DNA of 64,000 nt from Acanthamoeba castellanii str. Neff (Eukaryota; Discosea; Longamoebia; Acanthamoebidae): NCBI RefSeq assembly GCF_000313135.1, contig NW_004457654.1, positions 132,210-196,209 of the forward strand, given 5' to 3'. Below the pieces are notes generated by a model that searched no databases, was not told where the DNA came from, and saw nothing but the letters and a program-made list of their open reading frames with translations. Of the stretch, positions 46,793 to 57,846 are shown one piece after another (positions within the stretch are counted from its first letter, which is position 1; every line of letters begins with the position of its first letter). The translations under genes and the position numbers were made by a program.

Positions 46793-49735
46793 ATGAAGTC
46801 AAGCGGGCGCGCTGCTGATCCCAAGGCGGTTTGGGTACTTTTGCTATCATCGCAGCATCAAGCTTGATGTTCATTCATTTGCCCGAGCGCCGCTCACTAA
46901 ATCCTTCCTCTCCTCTACCTAAGGAAACCAATTCCGAGACTGTTATCAAATCGACTGAGATTGAACTCGGTTCCGAAATCGCTCGAGGTGGCTACGGCAC
47001 TGTGTTTAAGGGCAAATGCAGGTGCCTGAGCCCCTCCCCATCTCAGTCACTGATGTCGCACTTGCACCAATAACATGGGGCTTGTCTGCCTTGTGGTGAA
47101 ACTAATGCGACATGATCCAACCAGGGGCCAAACTGTGGCGATCAAGAAGTTGCACAATCAGCATCTCTCTGGTGACAAGCTTGAGGAACTCAAGAAGGAA
47201 GTACAAATTCAAAGGTTGTCCCCTTTGAGCACAAACGACAGAAAGTTAGAGGCTGAATTGACTGACCCCCCCTCTTCTCGTAATTCAGTCAATTGAGGCA
47301 TCCGTGCATCTTGCTGCTCATGGGCGTCTGCACAGAGCCCGACAAAGTGGCGCTCGTCATGGAATACGTGGACGGCAAGAGCCTTGACCGCATGTTGCAC
47401 GAGGAAAAGGTCCCTCTCACGCTCCACCAAAAGTTCCAGCTCGCCAAGGACATTGCCAAGGGTACACCGTCTTCGTCCCGCCTTTCGCCTCGCCCTCATC
47501 AGCGCCTCGGACGTCTCACACTTGAAGAATGCGCTCGTATGGGGTACTGTAGGTTGCTATTGGCTGCATTGCCTGGACCCGCCGATCATTCACCGCGACA
47601 TCAAGCCCGCCAACGTGCTGGTTGACACCAACTTCAGGGTCCAAATCTGCGACTTTGGCCTCAGGTGACCCACAAGCTCCTCGCCTTAAGCTCGCCCTTT
47701 GGCCCCCGTGGTGCCGCGCGATTGGTTGGGGGGACACGTCGTGTTGGCCTCTGCTCACACACATACACACACACACACTCTTTTCTATAACCACAGCTGC
47801 GTGAAGGAGCCTCCGGGTCCCAAGAAGTCCCGCGTTGTTGGCAGCCCCTTCTGGATGGCGCCGGAAGTGCTTGCGGGTCACCCCAACACCGAGAAGTCGG
47901 ATGTTTTCTCCTTTGCCGTCCTGCTGTGGGAGATCTTCACCGGTCACTCCCCAAGCGAGGGGGTCGTCGACCTGCGTGGCTACATGTTCGATGTCGTGGT
48001 ACGATGACCGCGTCTTCCTTCGCCTCTTTCTGCTCGCCTGCCTCCGTGATGCACATCGTTGCTCACTGTGACTTTCCTCTCCAGAATAACAACAGGCGAC
48101 CTCCCATTCCCGACGAGCTCGCCAATGGCATCAAGGAGCTCATCAGGTCGGGCTGGAGCCGTTACCCCGATCAGAGGTACCCCCAAACTGACATACTGCT
48201 ATGCACGGTCCCCGCGAGGCGTGCTTGCTCACCAGCTCTTTGCCGGCAGGCCCACTTTTGCCGAGATCTTGGCGAAGCTCGACGACATTTTTGTCGAGAT
48301 GGTCTTGCAGGAGGAGGTCGCCCAGAAGCTGTGGCAGTCACTCAAGGACAAGGTACGCCCCCCCCCAATAATGCACACTACTTTGTTTGCGTGCACTGAC
48401 GGCCCGACGTCTCCCCAAACCAACAAACAGATGGGTCATCACTACCCCTTCTTTGTGCCGTGGTCCGAGTTCATCGTCAGTCTGTGCAAGACCCTCAATG
48501 TGCCGGTGAAGCTGGAAGACCCTGGCTTCAAATCTATGAAAGCCCTCTTGAGTGCGCACTGCCACCCAAACTGCATCCCCTTGCTCGCAACCGTTAAATT
48601 GACTGGCTTCCTGTCTCCCTTCCCATTCTTCCAGCCGAGGAGTACAAGGACATGACCAGCAGCAAGTACCCCGACATCGTGAGATGCGAGACGTTCGGTG
48701 ATTTCCTCGGCCGCTTTGGCCCCCTTGTTGCCGATGCTCCGTTGCCGGACCTCATCTCTCGGGTTTCCTTCTTCTCCATCTCGTCCTCTCCGCCCGACGT
48801 CTCTTTTCTCACCCGACCATCTTGTCTTGCTCCCCTCCCCCTCTCTGCAGCTTCGGACAATCTGCGAGTGTGACTGGTTCCACGTACCGACCCCTCTCCA
48901 GTCCCTCAATTCCGTTGACTGTACACACTTACTAAACGCTCTGCTTTCGCATGTCGTAGGGTGACATCGAAGTCAATGCCGCCAAGTCACGAATTCAGGG
49001 CAAGGCCCCGGGTTCTTTCATTGTCCGACTGGGTTCCGCTCCGCAGAGCTTCACCATCAGGTTCGGCTCTTTTCTCCTTTTCCTCATTCATCTCGTCCTT
49101 ACCACTCCCGCACCGCCCCGGCTTTTTCTGGCTCAACAGTCGTGTGGTCGACGACAAGAAGAATCCCATCATCCACCAGCGTATCCTCAGGAAGGGCGGT
49201 CTCTTTGTCGTCATCAACAACGAAACGCAGGAGATCAAGTCTTTCCTCGGTACCGCGAGCCCCCTTAAGTCCCCGCTTGTTCCCCTTGAAACCTCTCGGG
49301 GCGAGCCAGTCGCTAACCCACAACAACCATGGGGTGATGGGGCGCGCAGGCTTGAAGGAGCTCGTGGATGGCGTGAAGCAGGACCTCAACCTTCACTACC
49401 CGGTGAACCAGGACAGAGTGTTCGCGCCCTTCTTCAGACCAACGGCGCCCGACAACTCGGAGTACCTGGACACGTCGCTGCTCGACAGCATGGCCACGAC
49501 CTCGCTCTCGGCGATCCCCGTCCAGACGAAGGAGAAGGAGGACAGCGGCGACAAGGCGGCCAAGGACGCCCCGAAGAAAAAGAAGAAGAAGGAGAAGACC
49601 GGCGAGAAGGCGGGCTCCAAGGAGAAGAAGAAGAAGAAGGAGAAGTCCGGCGACAAGGAGGAGAAGAAGAAAAAGAAGAGCAGCAAGAAGGGAGACGACG
49701 CCAAGCCCAAGAAGGAGAAGAAGGAGAAGGTATAA
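46793..49735 (+). CDS. SH2-domain protein kinase (SHK type, TKL family)
   Basis: Fourteen exons: 46793-46834 (or ending 46828), 46924-47021, 47125-47214, 47289-47461, 47553-47664, 47797-47998, 48085-48176, 48250-48352, 48431-48551, 48635-48762, 48851-48883, 48960-49060, 49140-49249, 49350-49735; about 596 residues. The kinase domain comes first: GGYGTVFKG loop, VAIKK, a conserved MEYVDGKSL hinge, [12 protein letters not shown] and MAPEV, all intact. An SH2 domain follows in exons 11-14: [11 protein letters not shown], then SFIVRLGS with the phosphotyrosine-binding Arg, and IHQRI. The kinase-then-SH2 order matches Dictyostelium SHK kinases, which signal in the cytosol from tyrosine phosphorylation. 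The last 70 residues are almost pure Lys/Glu. The first exon is the weakest part. Confidence 0.88.
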
Positions 49736-50624
49736 GGCCTGTCCCAGCTCGCGGGGGAAGTGGACAAGGAAGAAGGAGAAGAAGACAATGAACGAAGAAT
49801 GGACACGCATGACCATAGCCCTCGAAAAGGTGAAGGCCTTGATGACGAACGAACGCTTTGGCCCTGTATTATCTGGGTGTGGTGAATCGCCCTTTTCGCA
49901 CAACAACAGGAAGGGGGCGCACCCTTTCATGTACTCTCCTTCATTCTCTGCTCTCTCCTGAAAGCCACACGACTTATAAATAAATATTTTGTTATTTATC
50001 ACTTCTCAACTTGGGGTGAGCGCCAAGCGCTGCACATAACGGAAGACTTTGACCCGTGGTCATGCAACAGCGACAATGAGATCCTGAATGGGCTTGTCCA
50101 AAGGCCATCAAACAACTGCTCGAAATCGTTCAAACGGGCACCTCAGCTCGCCGCGCGATCAGCGTCTTGCGTGGTGGTTTGCTTGACTTTCCAAGCAACG
50201 CACGCGGCCAGTTCGGCCGCGACGAGGTTCGAAGCCGCGCACGTTGGCCAGCCGACGTGCAGAACTCGGGAATTTCCCTTGTTTGTGTCACTCCGCACGC
50301 CTGGCCAATGGGCAGAGACTAATTTCTGTGTCTTTTCCGCAGAGAGGCCCAGCACCGAAATGGCCAGAGCCCATACCCTGGTACGTGAGGTGGAGATACA
50401 CCATCAGCCGCAGGGTTCGAGGTGCCCCATTGGTCTCTGCTTGCAGCCTGGGGGGAAACTTGGGTGTGGGATGGCCCATCGCTCCTGATCACCCATCGTG
50501 CCTGCCTCCCCTAAGACCCATTCCGTTCAAACCGCCGTCCAACCGACAACAACCCAGCCTCTCCGACCTCTCCTCGTGGCCGCCGCCTCAGCCGATTCAA
50601 CTGTGAAGCCAACACCACATCGCC
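49736..50624. other. Intergenic region, about 890 bp
   Basis: Holds the SH2-kinase 3' UTR, with ATAAATAAAT near 49976 that could serve as a polyadenylation signal, and the upstream region of the next gene. A 5' UTR exon with splice-like sites (about 50340-50390) may exist. No protein-coding signal I trust. Confidence 0.45.
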
Positions 50625-51821
50625 ATGACGTCTTCTCTTCCCCTGGAAACAGCCGAGTCGCCGTTCAAGAACAAGGTACACCTCCGCCTCCACACAATCA
50701 TTGCTGGTCGAGTGGACGAGAAGTGGTGCGTGCGTGCGTTGTTGACATGAGAGTTGTCCATGCAGAACTCGCTGGGCCAGGTACTGGTGGACGGCAACCA
50801 GCTGGACATCTCGAACATCAACTGCTACCTGCAGCTGCTGGCGCAGACGGCCAACAAGAAGGAGAAGCTGCGCAGGAAGAAGCGACGGGAGCGGCGGGAA
50901 AAGAAGAAGGGCAACAGCAGCAGCAAGGAACAGAGGCGTAAGGCGAGGAAGTCAGAGCGTGGTGAGGGCAAGGAGAAGGAGATTGAACCCGACCTCCCCG
51001 CCGAGCACCAGCAACACATCAAGTCCGAGCACCTGGTCACCCCCTCGACGGACGAGAACGGCCTCACCCTGGCGCCCACCCTGCCCTCCCAGAGCGGCCA
51101 CCCCAACGGGGCGATGGGTCGACGAGCTGTGAGCAGCCCCATGGCCGAGCTGGCGTTCGATCACCACGTGACCTCCTCGTTCGCGCCCCCTTCGCGTAGC
51201 AGCAGCTGGTCTCAGTTCATCATCGACCACACCCAGCAGCAGCAACAGCAGGAGGCCATGAGCGGCTACATGAACGCCTCTCCGCCGCACGTCGTGTCCA
51301 ACCCCAACTACCCCCAGCAGTTCCTACACCGATCCTCCCCCGCCGCGCTCTACGGCAACGTGGTGGGCCACCAGCCCTACATGCAGCTGCACCCGCACCA
51401 GCAGCCGCAACATGTGTTCGACCCCGCGGCCGAGTTCATCCAGTTCATGACCGAGCACCAGAGCTGCTCCAACCCGTCCTTCACCTTCTCCTCCTCCTTC
51501 TCGTCCGACGCCCTGTCCCCCATCACCGAGGAGAACTTCATGGGCTTCGCCACCAGCATCCCCTGTGGGGCCTCCAACCAGTCCCCCTTCCTGGGCCAGC
51601 ACGTCGCCTCCGATCCCATGCGAGCGCAGGTGCAGATGCACCACCACCCGCAGCAACCGCCGCCGCCGTCGAACTTCTACCCGGCCGACTTCGGAGGCCT
51701 GCTCGCCTCATCGACGCCCACGTCGTCGTTTGGAATGGAGCCGATCGACGACAGGGACGGAACCTTCGCCAGTCTCGAGTTCCTCGAAGCGGCTCTGGCC
51801 CAGGACATGCGCGATGCGTGA
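50625..51821 (+). CDS. Nuclear-type basic protein with His/Gln/Pro-rich region, possible transcription regulator
   Basis: Two exons: 50625-50675 and 50766-51821; 368 residues. Residues 18-45 (NSLGQVLVDG then SNINCYLQLLAQTANKK) could form a short helix. They lead into a strongly basic run, RRKKRRERREKKKG and KEQRRKARKS, that looks like nuclear localisation and DNA or RNA contact sequence. It is not a clean bZIP, since no leucine heptads follow. The rest is low complexity: a short Gln run (51236-51260), His/Pro/Gln-rich stretches, Ser/Phe-rich patches, and a C-terminus with acidic and hydrophobic residues (ASLEFLEAALAQDM) suggestive of an activation domain. Role is inferred from composition only. 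Confidence 0.65.
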
Positions 51822-52245
51822 AGCCAGCCACCTCCACAGTCAACGATGATCGATGATCGTCCGTCTCCACCACCGAGAGCTACAACTCTTACCCTCCCTG
51901 TTGTTATCTAGTCTTCCCATTGTATGTAACCACCACCTTCCCCTTTAGCGTGTATCTCAACCACCTTTGGACCTGCACTGTACAGAACATCAAATGCACA
52001 CAACACCATTCAAAAAAACCAACCCTCCACGTTCACTCTTTGTTTGAAGAAGAGTGGTGCAGACTGTGTTAGCGGCATACGGCGTCGTATGCGTTGTAAC
52101 GTTTATTAACAAACATTACAACAAATAATGAATAAATAGGGTGTATGTATAAAACAAGAGAGAAAGAAAAGGGAGCATGAAGATTTACAGGTGGTGGTTC
52201 TCTCGTCGGTCGCATAGGCCCTGTGCACGTGTGCAGAAGCTGAGC
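51822..52245. other. Intergenic region between convergent 3' ends
   Basis: AT-rich (for example TTTATTAACAAACATTACAAC around 52100-52130) and lacking coding signal. Probable 3' UTRs of both flanking genes. Confidence 0.5.
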
Positions 52246-53224
52246 TCAGACAGACACTCGAGGCCTATCGACCTTGTCGGCGGTCACGGGGCTGCAGCGG
52301 GACGGCTTGGGCGAGCTGTCCGTGCGGCCCCGTCGTCGGGTGGTGTCGAACCTGAGCGTGGCCGAGGCCGAAACGCCGTTCTTCTGCAGCGAAACGTCGG
52401 GGTCCAGGCGGTCGCCGCTGTCGTCCCTGCGGAGCACGCCCTCCTCCCCGACCTGCGAAGCCGAAGAAAAAGAAGAACAAAGAAGAAACGAGGTCAGCGA
52501 TCGTACTGCGAAGTTGACTCACGCCACACCGCGACACGCCACCGGTGCGCGCAGTGCAACCAGGGCACGCAAATTCACATAAATAAAAAGAAATTATGAG
52601 TAAAAAAAAAGAAAAATGTTTGCTGTACCAGCTGCTGGAGGGCTCGCGCGAGGGACCGCACGTAGACGCGCTGGTCGATCTCCTCCCACACCTCGACACG
52701 GTCTGTGACCCACCTGGTGATGATAATGAAGGTGACGATGGCGATGATGAAGGTGCCGTGAGTTGGTTGCTCGGAGGGAAGGAACACACAGGAAAAGGCA
52801 GATAATTGAGATATAAAGCCAAATATTAATATTACTATCAAGTTCACCTCAACTCCGAGAACATAAGCAAAAACAACACATATATATCATAAGATATCAT
52901 ATCATAGGTCTCCCAGAAATGACGGGAGTAGGGTAGGGCACAAGGCGCACCTTCTGCCACCGTTCAGAGCGACACTGAAGGCGTTGCGCAAAAGATTTCG
53001 GTCGTAGTGGCCCACCTTGATGTAAAGTTTCATCTGCAAATCCCTTTGGAGCAACAACGGCGTCAGGCATTGGCAGGGGGCGAGCAAGATGCGGATTTGG
53101 GGGGGGGGTACGGTTTTGGCACGAGTTCGACGTCAACGTTGCCGCTGAGGCTGGACATCATGCGAGTGAGCTTCCTCTGGAAGGTGGCCCTCCTGTCTTG
53201 TCGCGGCGAACTCTCCTCTGACAT
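52246..53224 (-). CDS. Small protein with one transmembrane helix, tentative model
   Basis: Proposed exons (minus): 53112-53224, 53016-53043, 52629-52769, 52246-52452; 162 residues, in frame. The start region (MSEESSPRQDRR) is polar. Exon 3 carries a hydrophobic stretch, GTFIIAIVTFIIITRWV, followed by amphipathic EVWEEIDQRVYVRSLARALQQL. The last exon is Ser/Arg/Asp-rich. The 28-nt second exon and the 246-nt intron after it are uncertain, because the sequence to 52951 would also be open with a different donor. I do not recognise the family. Confidence 0.4.
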
Positions 53225-53702
53225 GGTGCCGGTGGTTTGATGTGTGTGGTCGGGCGTTGTGCTGTTGATTGAACTTGAACAGTTTGGACCCTGGTCGTCG
53301 GTCGCTGGGTGTCTGGTTCTCAAGTTTTCTTCGTGCTTCTTGGGTTGCCTCTGTTACGTCAGGTGATGATGCTGTTGTGGCTTTTTGTGTGTTGTGGTTG
53401 CGGCACCGCCCCGGTCACGTTGCCTCGTCGACTTCTTCGTCCGGAGTCCACTTCAGCCGACTAAATAGGCACATTTTCCGTGGAGCGCCCCTGGTGGTTC
53501 GCTGAAGGTGACCGCCACAGTGGCCGACCTTTGGGCCACACGGGCGATTACCGTGGAAAGGCTGAGAATTGGGCGCTCTGTTCTCTTTTGTGCCGGGGCC
53601 ACGACCTTCTCGAAGAAAAACTTGCGTGTGGCTAGAATGGAGGTTCGCTTCTTTTTTTCTTGTGTGAGAAAGAGGCGAGCCTCGTGCTGATGAAGGGGTG
53701 GA
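53225..53702. other. Intergenic region between two minus-strand genes
   Basis: About 480 bp, GC-moderate, with scattered reading frames and no family features. Probably the promoter of the upstream-lying small membrane protein gene and the 3' UTR of the next gene. Confidence 0.45.
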
Positions 53703-55013
53703 TCACGAGGAGTTTCGTTCGTCTTGTTGTTGGCGCTGCGTGTCGAGGGTGTTGTCGTCGGCCCGTCTTCGCTTGTTGGAGCCTCGCGGGGATTCCCCAG
53801 CTTCTTCCAAGGCGGCCGCGTGGGCTTGTGGTGGCGATGGGTCGGCTTCGGTCATGGCGTCGTCGGCTGACGGGGGCAGCTTTCGCTTGTGCGGGGCGGA
53901 GGCGGTGTCCATGAAGGAGGCGATGGTGATGGGGAAGACGATGGGCGGCGATGATGGCTGGTGGTCGAATCCTTCTTGCTGATCCTCCAGCTCTGCTATC
54001 GGTATATACACGAGAGAGACCTTGGTGACGTGGAAGGAAGCTTCGCCCCGGTCGTCGTCCGGCTGCCTGTCCACGGATATCTGTACATGATTGAAGATGG
54101 GGTGCATCTCCTGCCCGCTGCCGGCGTCCGAGTACATGGGCACCAGGAAGTAGCCCGACGTTGAACCACCTGACGAGAAACAACGCGGGTGATGTCAATT
54201 GACGAGAAGAAGAGCAGCGGTGTGAACTGAGCTGAGCTGCGCTGAGCTGAGCGAGGTTGTCGACGAGGTACCTCGTTGCTGCACCAGGTCTTCAAGGTCG
54301 TACTGTCCACCGTAGACGTCGCTCTTGAGCTTGAGCAGCACGATCCCTTCAGCGGGGAAGCTCTTTTCCTGCACACGGACAGCTGATGGTCAGCGCCGCT
54401 CAGCTCAACGAGTTTCGCGCTCAGCAGCAGCTACACGCGATAGACAGTACCCGGATGGGGTCGTTTGGCGACAAGCTGACCTGCCACATCGCACGCTTGC
54501 TCATGTCCATCATGCTTGTGTCCATGAAGGGCGGTTTGATGATGGGCTTGCTGCACAACAAAACGCCACCGTGGCGTTTGCATCACCAAACGTAGGAGGC
54601 AATCATGACGAAGAAAGAAGGGGGAAGCTTGCTTACTTGGGTGTAAGCGAGTAGGGAGTGCCATCGGGCAGGCGTATGTCGATGCACACGAAACGAATGA
54701 TCTTTGACTTGAGCCCCCGGTTGAGCAGGGCGGCAGACTCGGCACGCTGCTGATCAAGGAAATCCTGCGGCAGCGCGTTGGGATGCGGCGTCAGCGAGTA
54801 CTGGCGCAGTCCATCTGCAGTAACAAGCGACGTGTGCATGTTGATTGCCAAACGATGAGGCTGGGGTCCATGATCTCAGATTGGCGTTGGCAAATCAAAT
54901 CTGCACATGTGGCACATGTCCGTACCCTCCTTGTTGAGAGAGCACTCCTTGATGTTGAGGCGTGGCTCAGCAGTTTCTTTGTGTTGTGGCACTACACTTG
55001 CTTCCTCGTCCAT
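53703..55013 (-). CDS. Unknown soluble protein with nuclear-type basic motif
   Basis: Exons (minus): 54926-55013, 54637-54814, 54451-54550, 54272-54368, 53703-54169; 930 nt, 309 residues, fully in frame. The start is acidic (MDEEASVV). Residues 30-240 look like a folded domain with alternating strands: RFVCIDIRLPDGTPYSLTP, MWQVSLSPNDPI, FPAEGIVLLKLKSDV, SGYFLVPMYSDAG and SFHVTKVSLVYIPI. The last 70 residues are disordered-type (Pro, Ser, Gln) and include SNKRRRADD, a possible nuclear signal. No catalytic motif or signal peptide. I do not recognise the family. Confidence 0.65.
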
Positions 55014-55143
55014 CGTTTTGCTGTTTCCATCTGATCTTGTTTCTTTCTTCTCGGCTGACGTCGCACCACGTCAGCAGTCTGAGCTCGCCGACGAAAAAGA
55101 AGGCCCCGACAAGTGTGTCCCTTTGTTGTTCGAATTGTTCAAG
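55014..55143. promoter_or_regulatory. Divergent promoter (130 bp)
   Basis: Lies between the unknown soluble protein (minus) and the small secreted protein (plus). Contains TGACGTCGCACCACGTCAGC near 55056-55075, an imperfect palindrome built on ACGTC that resembles a CRE/ATF-like site. Confidence 0.45.
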
Positions 55144-55800
55144 ATGGCGATCAGCAGCAAGAGCGTGTTGGTGGTGTTCGCCCTGTGCGCGGTGGTGTGC
55201 GCGGTCGCGGGTGCCAGCCCGCCCCAGTTCCCCCACGCCTACAAGACGGGATTGGCGCAGCTGGTGGAAATGCTGCCGGGCCACAACGTGACCTGGAGGA
55301 ACGGCCAGGCTCTCTTCAATCGCCAGCTGCAGGCGGCCAAGCTGTCTGGCACCACCGGAGGCATGGCACTCACAAATCTCGATCTGTTCAGCCAAGCGAC
55401 TCGCTACGTCATCGACAACCGCTACTGCCAGAAGGAGCGCCTCACGCAGGCCTACTCAGACCCGCTCGATCTCATCAAGTACACCTCGTACGCGGGTGTC
55501 GCTTCCATCAACGGCAAATCCGTGCAGCTGTGGAGCTACACGCAGGGCAACTTCGTCAACATCAACATCTACACCACCAACGACGCCAACCACTTCCCCG
55601 TGCGGCTTTTCTTCCTGCAGTCGGGCGCCGGTGTTCTCATCGATTACAGCTCCTTCTCTGCCGGCACCTCCGCTAGCGATTTCCAGCCCCCCTCTACCTG
55701 CAGCGGCGGCCACCCCATGGGCGAGACCGAGGAAATTCCCTCGTCGCCGCTCCAGCCCATCTTCGATTTCCTCCACGCCACCCCTGTTGCGCTCAACTAA
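55144..55800 (+). CDS. Small secreted protein, single exon
   Basis: Intronless, 218 residues. A strong signal peptide (MAISSKSVLVVFALCAVVCAVAGA) is followed by a mature domain of about 190 residues with two cysteines (RYCQKERL and STCSGG), one N-x-T site (NVTW) and a strand-rich core (SVQLWSYTQGNFVNINIYTT, VRLFFLQSGAGVLIDYSSF). The pattern of an early hydrophobic leader, an aromatic-rich central sheet and a late YSSF.....F.PP..C motif resembles secreted proteins of protists and algae distantly like ependymin-related proteins. The match is weak. It is the only intronless multi-hundred-residue gene in the window, which may indicate high expression or recent arrival; codon use is like its neighbours. 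Confidence 0.8.
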   Translation: MAISSKSVLVVFALCAVVCAVAGASPPQFPHAYKTGLAQLVEMLPGHNVTWRNGQALFNRQLQAAKLSGTTGGMALTNLDLFSQATRYVIDNRYCQKERLTQAYSDPLDLIKYTSYAGVASINGKSVQLWSYTQGNFVNINIYTTNDANHFPVRLFFLQSGAGVLIDYSSFSAGTSASDFQPPSTCSGGHPMGETEEIPSSPLQPIFDFLHATPVALN

Positions 55801-55964
55801 TTTTTGCTTCGCTCTCCGCCATCTTGCATCTTTTGTACAATCATTTTTTAACCAATGCAATCGCCACCCGCTCTAATTCGTGTTTTTTTGATGGAAGAGT
55901 AATATAATAAATAACATTGGTGGGGAGTGGCAAGAGCGTAGATGCGTAGCACGCCTGTGCTCAT

Positions 55965-57688
55965 CTAGACGAAGCTTGTTTTGAGCTTCAGCCAGACCGA
56001 CTCCTGCGCTCCGCCGCTGGCCGAATTGTCGTGCACGAGCCACTCGAGGCCAGCGCACAGGGCCTCGCGGCCGCTGGCCGTCATGACCGAGCACGGCTGC
56101 ACGTACCACTCCCACTCGCTCATGAACTCGGGCAAGTCGAGCTGGAGGTACTTGGCCACCGTTCTGGCGTCCCACGCGCCCGGCACGTCCTGCTTGTTGG
56201 CCAGCACGAGCAGCTTCCGCGTGCGGAGGGCCTCGTCGCGGAGCACGCGGTGCAGCTCGCCTCGCACCTCCTGCATGCGCTCCCCGTCGGACGAGTCGAG
56301 CACCCAGATGAGGCCCTGGGCATTGGGCATGTAGTGCGACCACGTATGCCGGATCTGGGCGCGCACAAACAAACCAACAAAACAGTGTCAGCGAGCAAAT
56401 AGTGACGAAGAAGGAGGAGAAGAAGAGCACGGTGAGGGTGCGGGAGGAAAAGGTAAGGGCACGAGAAAGATAGCTCACCTGGGCAAGGCCGCCGATGTCC
56501 CAGATGGCGAAGGGTTGATCGAGGATCTCGACCTCCTCGGAATTGTAGCCGATCGTAGGGATGCTATAGACCAGCTCGTGACGCCCGGCCTTGATGTCGT
56601 AGAGGATGGTGGTCTTGCCGCTTTGGTCGAGCCCGAGGAGCAGCAGGTAGCAGTCGCGCTTGGTGAAGTTCCACACGGAGGCCTTCTTGCGGTTGGTCTT
56701 GGCCTGCTTCCCCACGCTGCGCTTGAAGAGGATGTGGTTTCTGAGCTCCTGCTTGTAGTCGATCACCATGAGCTGCTGGCTGATCTTCTTGGACTTGGTG
56801 TTCTTCTGGTAGAGGACGTGTTTCTTGCCCCAGCCCTTGAGCATGCGCTTGTGAGACCACTCTCTCGCGATGGCGCACTTCCACAACTATAGTCCGCGTG
56901 ATGACAACAGTTAGAAGGCAAGCCGGTGGCGGCGGAGGCACGCACGCAAGCACTCTTCTCCCACAATGCAAGCAAACAGAAGGCAAGTTACCTCATTCTC
57001 AGAGGCCAGCACGTTGAAGCGACGCGACACGAGACCAGCCGCAGCGAGGTCTTTACACGTGAGGAACGACAAGATGTGCAGGAGTGTGGAGTGCGGCAGC
57101 AGCAACAGCCTGGAAGTGAATGGGGAAAGCAAGTGAGACTAGATGGCCAAGGCTCGGTGCATTAACTTGTAATAGAGGGGGGGGGAAGACATACGCCAAC
57201 TCGCCTTGGGGACGAACGGGATCACCGGTGTACTTCTCCAGATTCTCAGGATTTCGAGGTGATTTGCGATCGCTTTTCTTTCTCTCCGTGCCCAGCGACA
57301 TGTTGAGTGACTCGGGTGAGAGCTTCTTGCTGCCTTCGCTGCTACGCTTCTTCTCACCGTCCCTCTTGGTGGGTGTCGAGGGCTGGGACGTCGGTGGGGC
57401 GCTGGCCTGGAGGATGGTCGCCGTGCCTCTCTTCTTGTGCGCCTTGGGCGATGCGAGGCCCAATTCATTCATGCGCTCGCGATCGAGGCGACGCTTGTCG
57501 CTCTTCTCCCCAGAGTCTATGGATGCGTGATGCGAATGTTCCTCATCTTTGTGACTGCTACTCGATTGCTGCAATCTGGGTTCTAATGCGCGAGATTTAT
57601 CTTTCTTTATGCGTTTCTCGGGGTCGAGTACCGTTGATATGCTTTCCGCACTGGCGTATTGTGAACCACCACTTGGCTTCTTGCTCAT
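55965..57688 (-). CDS. F-box / Arf-family GTPase fusion protein
   Basis: Exons (minus): 57195-57688, 56992-57109, 56479-56886, 55965-56354; 469 residues, all in frame. Residues 1-160 are Ser/Lys-rich and disordered. A compact F-box follows (LPHSTLLHILSFLTCKDLAA, VSRRFNVLASEN, LWK; about 165-210). After a basic linker comes a complete Arf-like GTPase: GLDQSGKTT (P-loop), SIPTIGYNSEEV (switch I), WDIGG (switch II; usually WDVGG or WDLGG), LDSSD and ANKQDVPGAW (NKxD specificity motif), then a C-terminal helix. Because the GTPase is internal, it cannot carry the N-terminal glycine and helix that anchor normal Arfs. F-boxes link proteins to Skp1-cullin E3 ligases. A GTP-controlled ubiquitin adaptor is an inference. 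Confidence 0.87.
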
Positions 57689-57846
57689 TAATTACTGAAG
57701 TGCGTGCGGTGGAGAGATGTTCGTTTAAGTCTTGGTATTACCGTGGCCCAGCCCTTTGTTTGGTGGCCAGGAGGAAATCGCAACAAGAAATTAACAAGGA
57801 AAATACCAAACAAAACAGAGGAAGGCGACACAGGGCAGCCAAACTC
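57689..57846. promoter_or_regulatory. Divergent promoter (158 bp)
   Basis: Lies between the F-box/Arf fusion (minus) and the HTTM gene (plus). It is AT-richer than both genes, with AAGAAATTAACAAGG-like sequence. No specific site recognised. Confidence 0.45.

Noticed and set aside
49313..50002. Minus-strand Leu-rich reading frame looking like a membrane protein
   Set aside because: It is the antisense of the Lys/Glu-rich tail of the SH2 kinase; CTC/CTT codons are the reverse of GAG/AAG.
55965..56886. A free-standing Arf gene separate from the F-box
   Set aside because: No start codon with Gly2 and Arf N-terminal helix lies before the P-loop, and exon phases join directly to the F-box exon.
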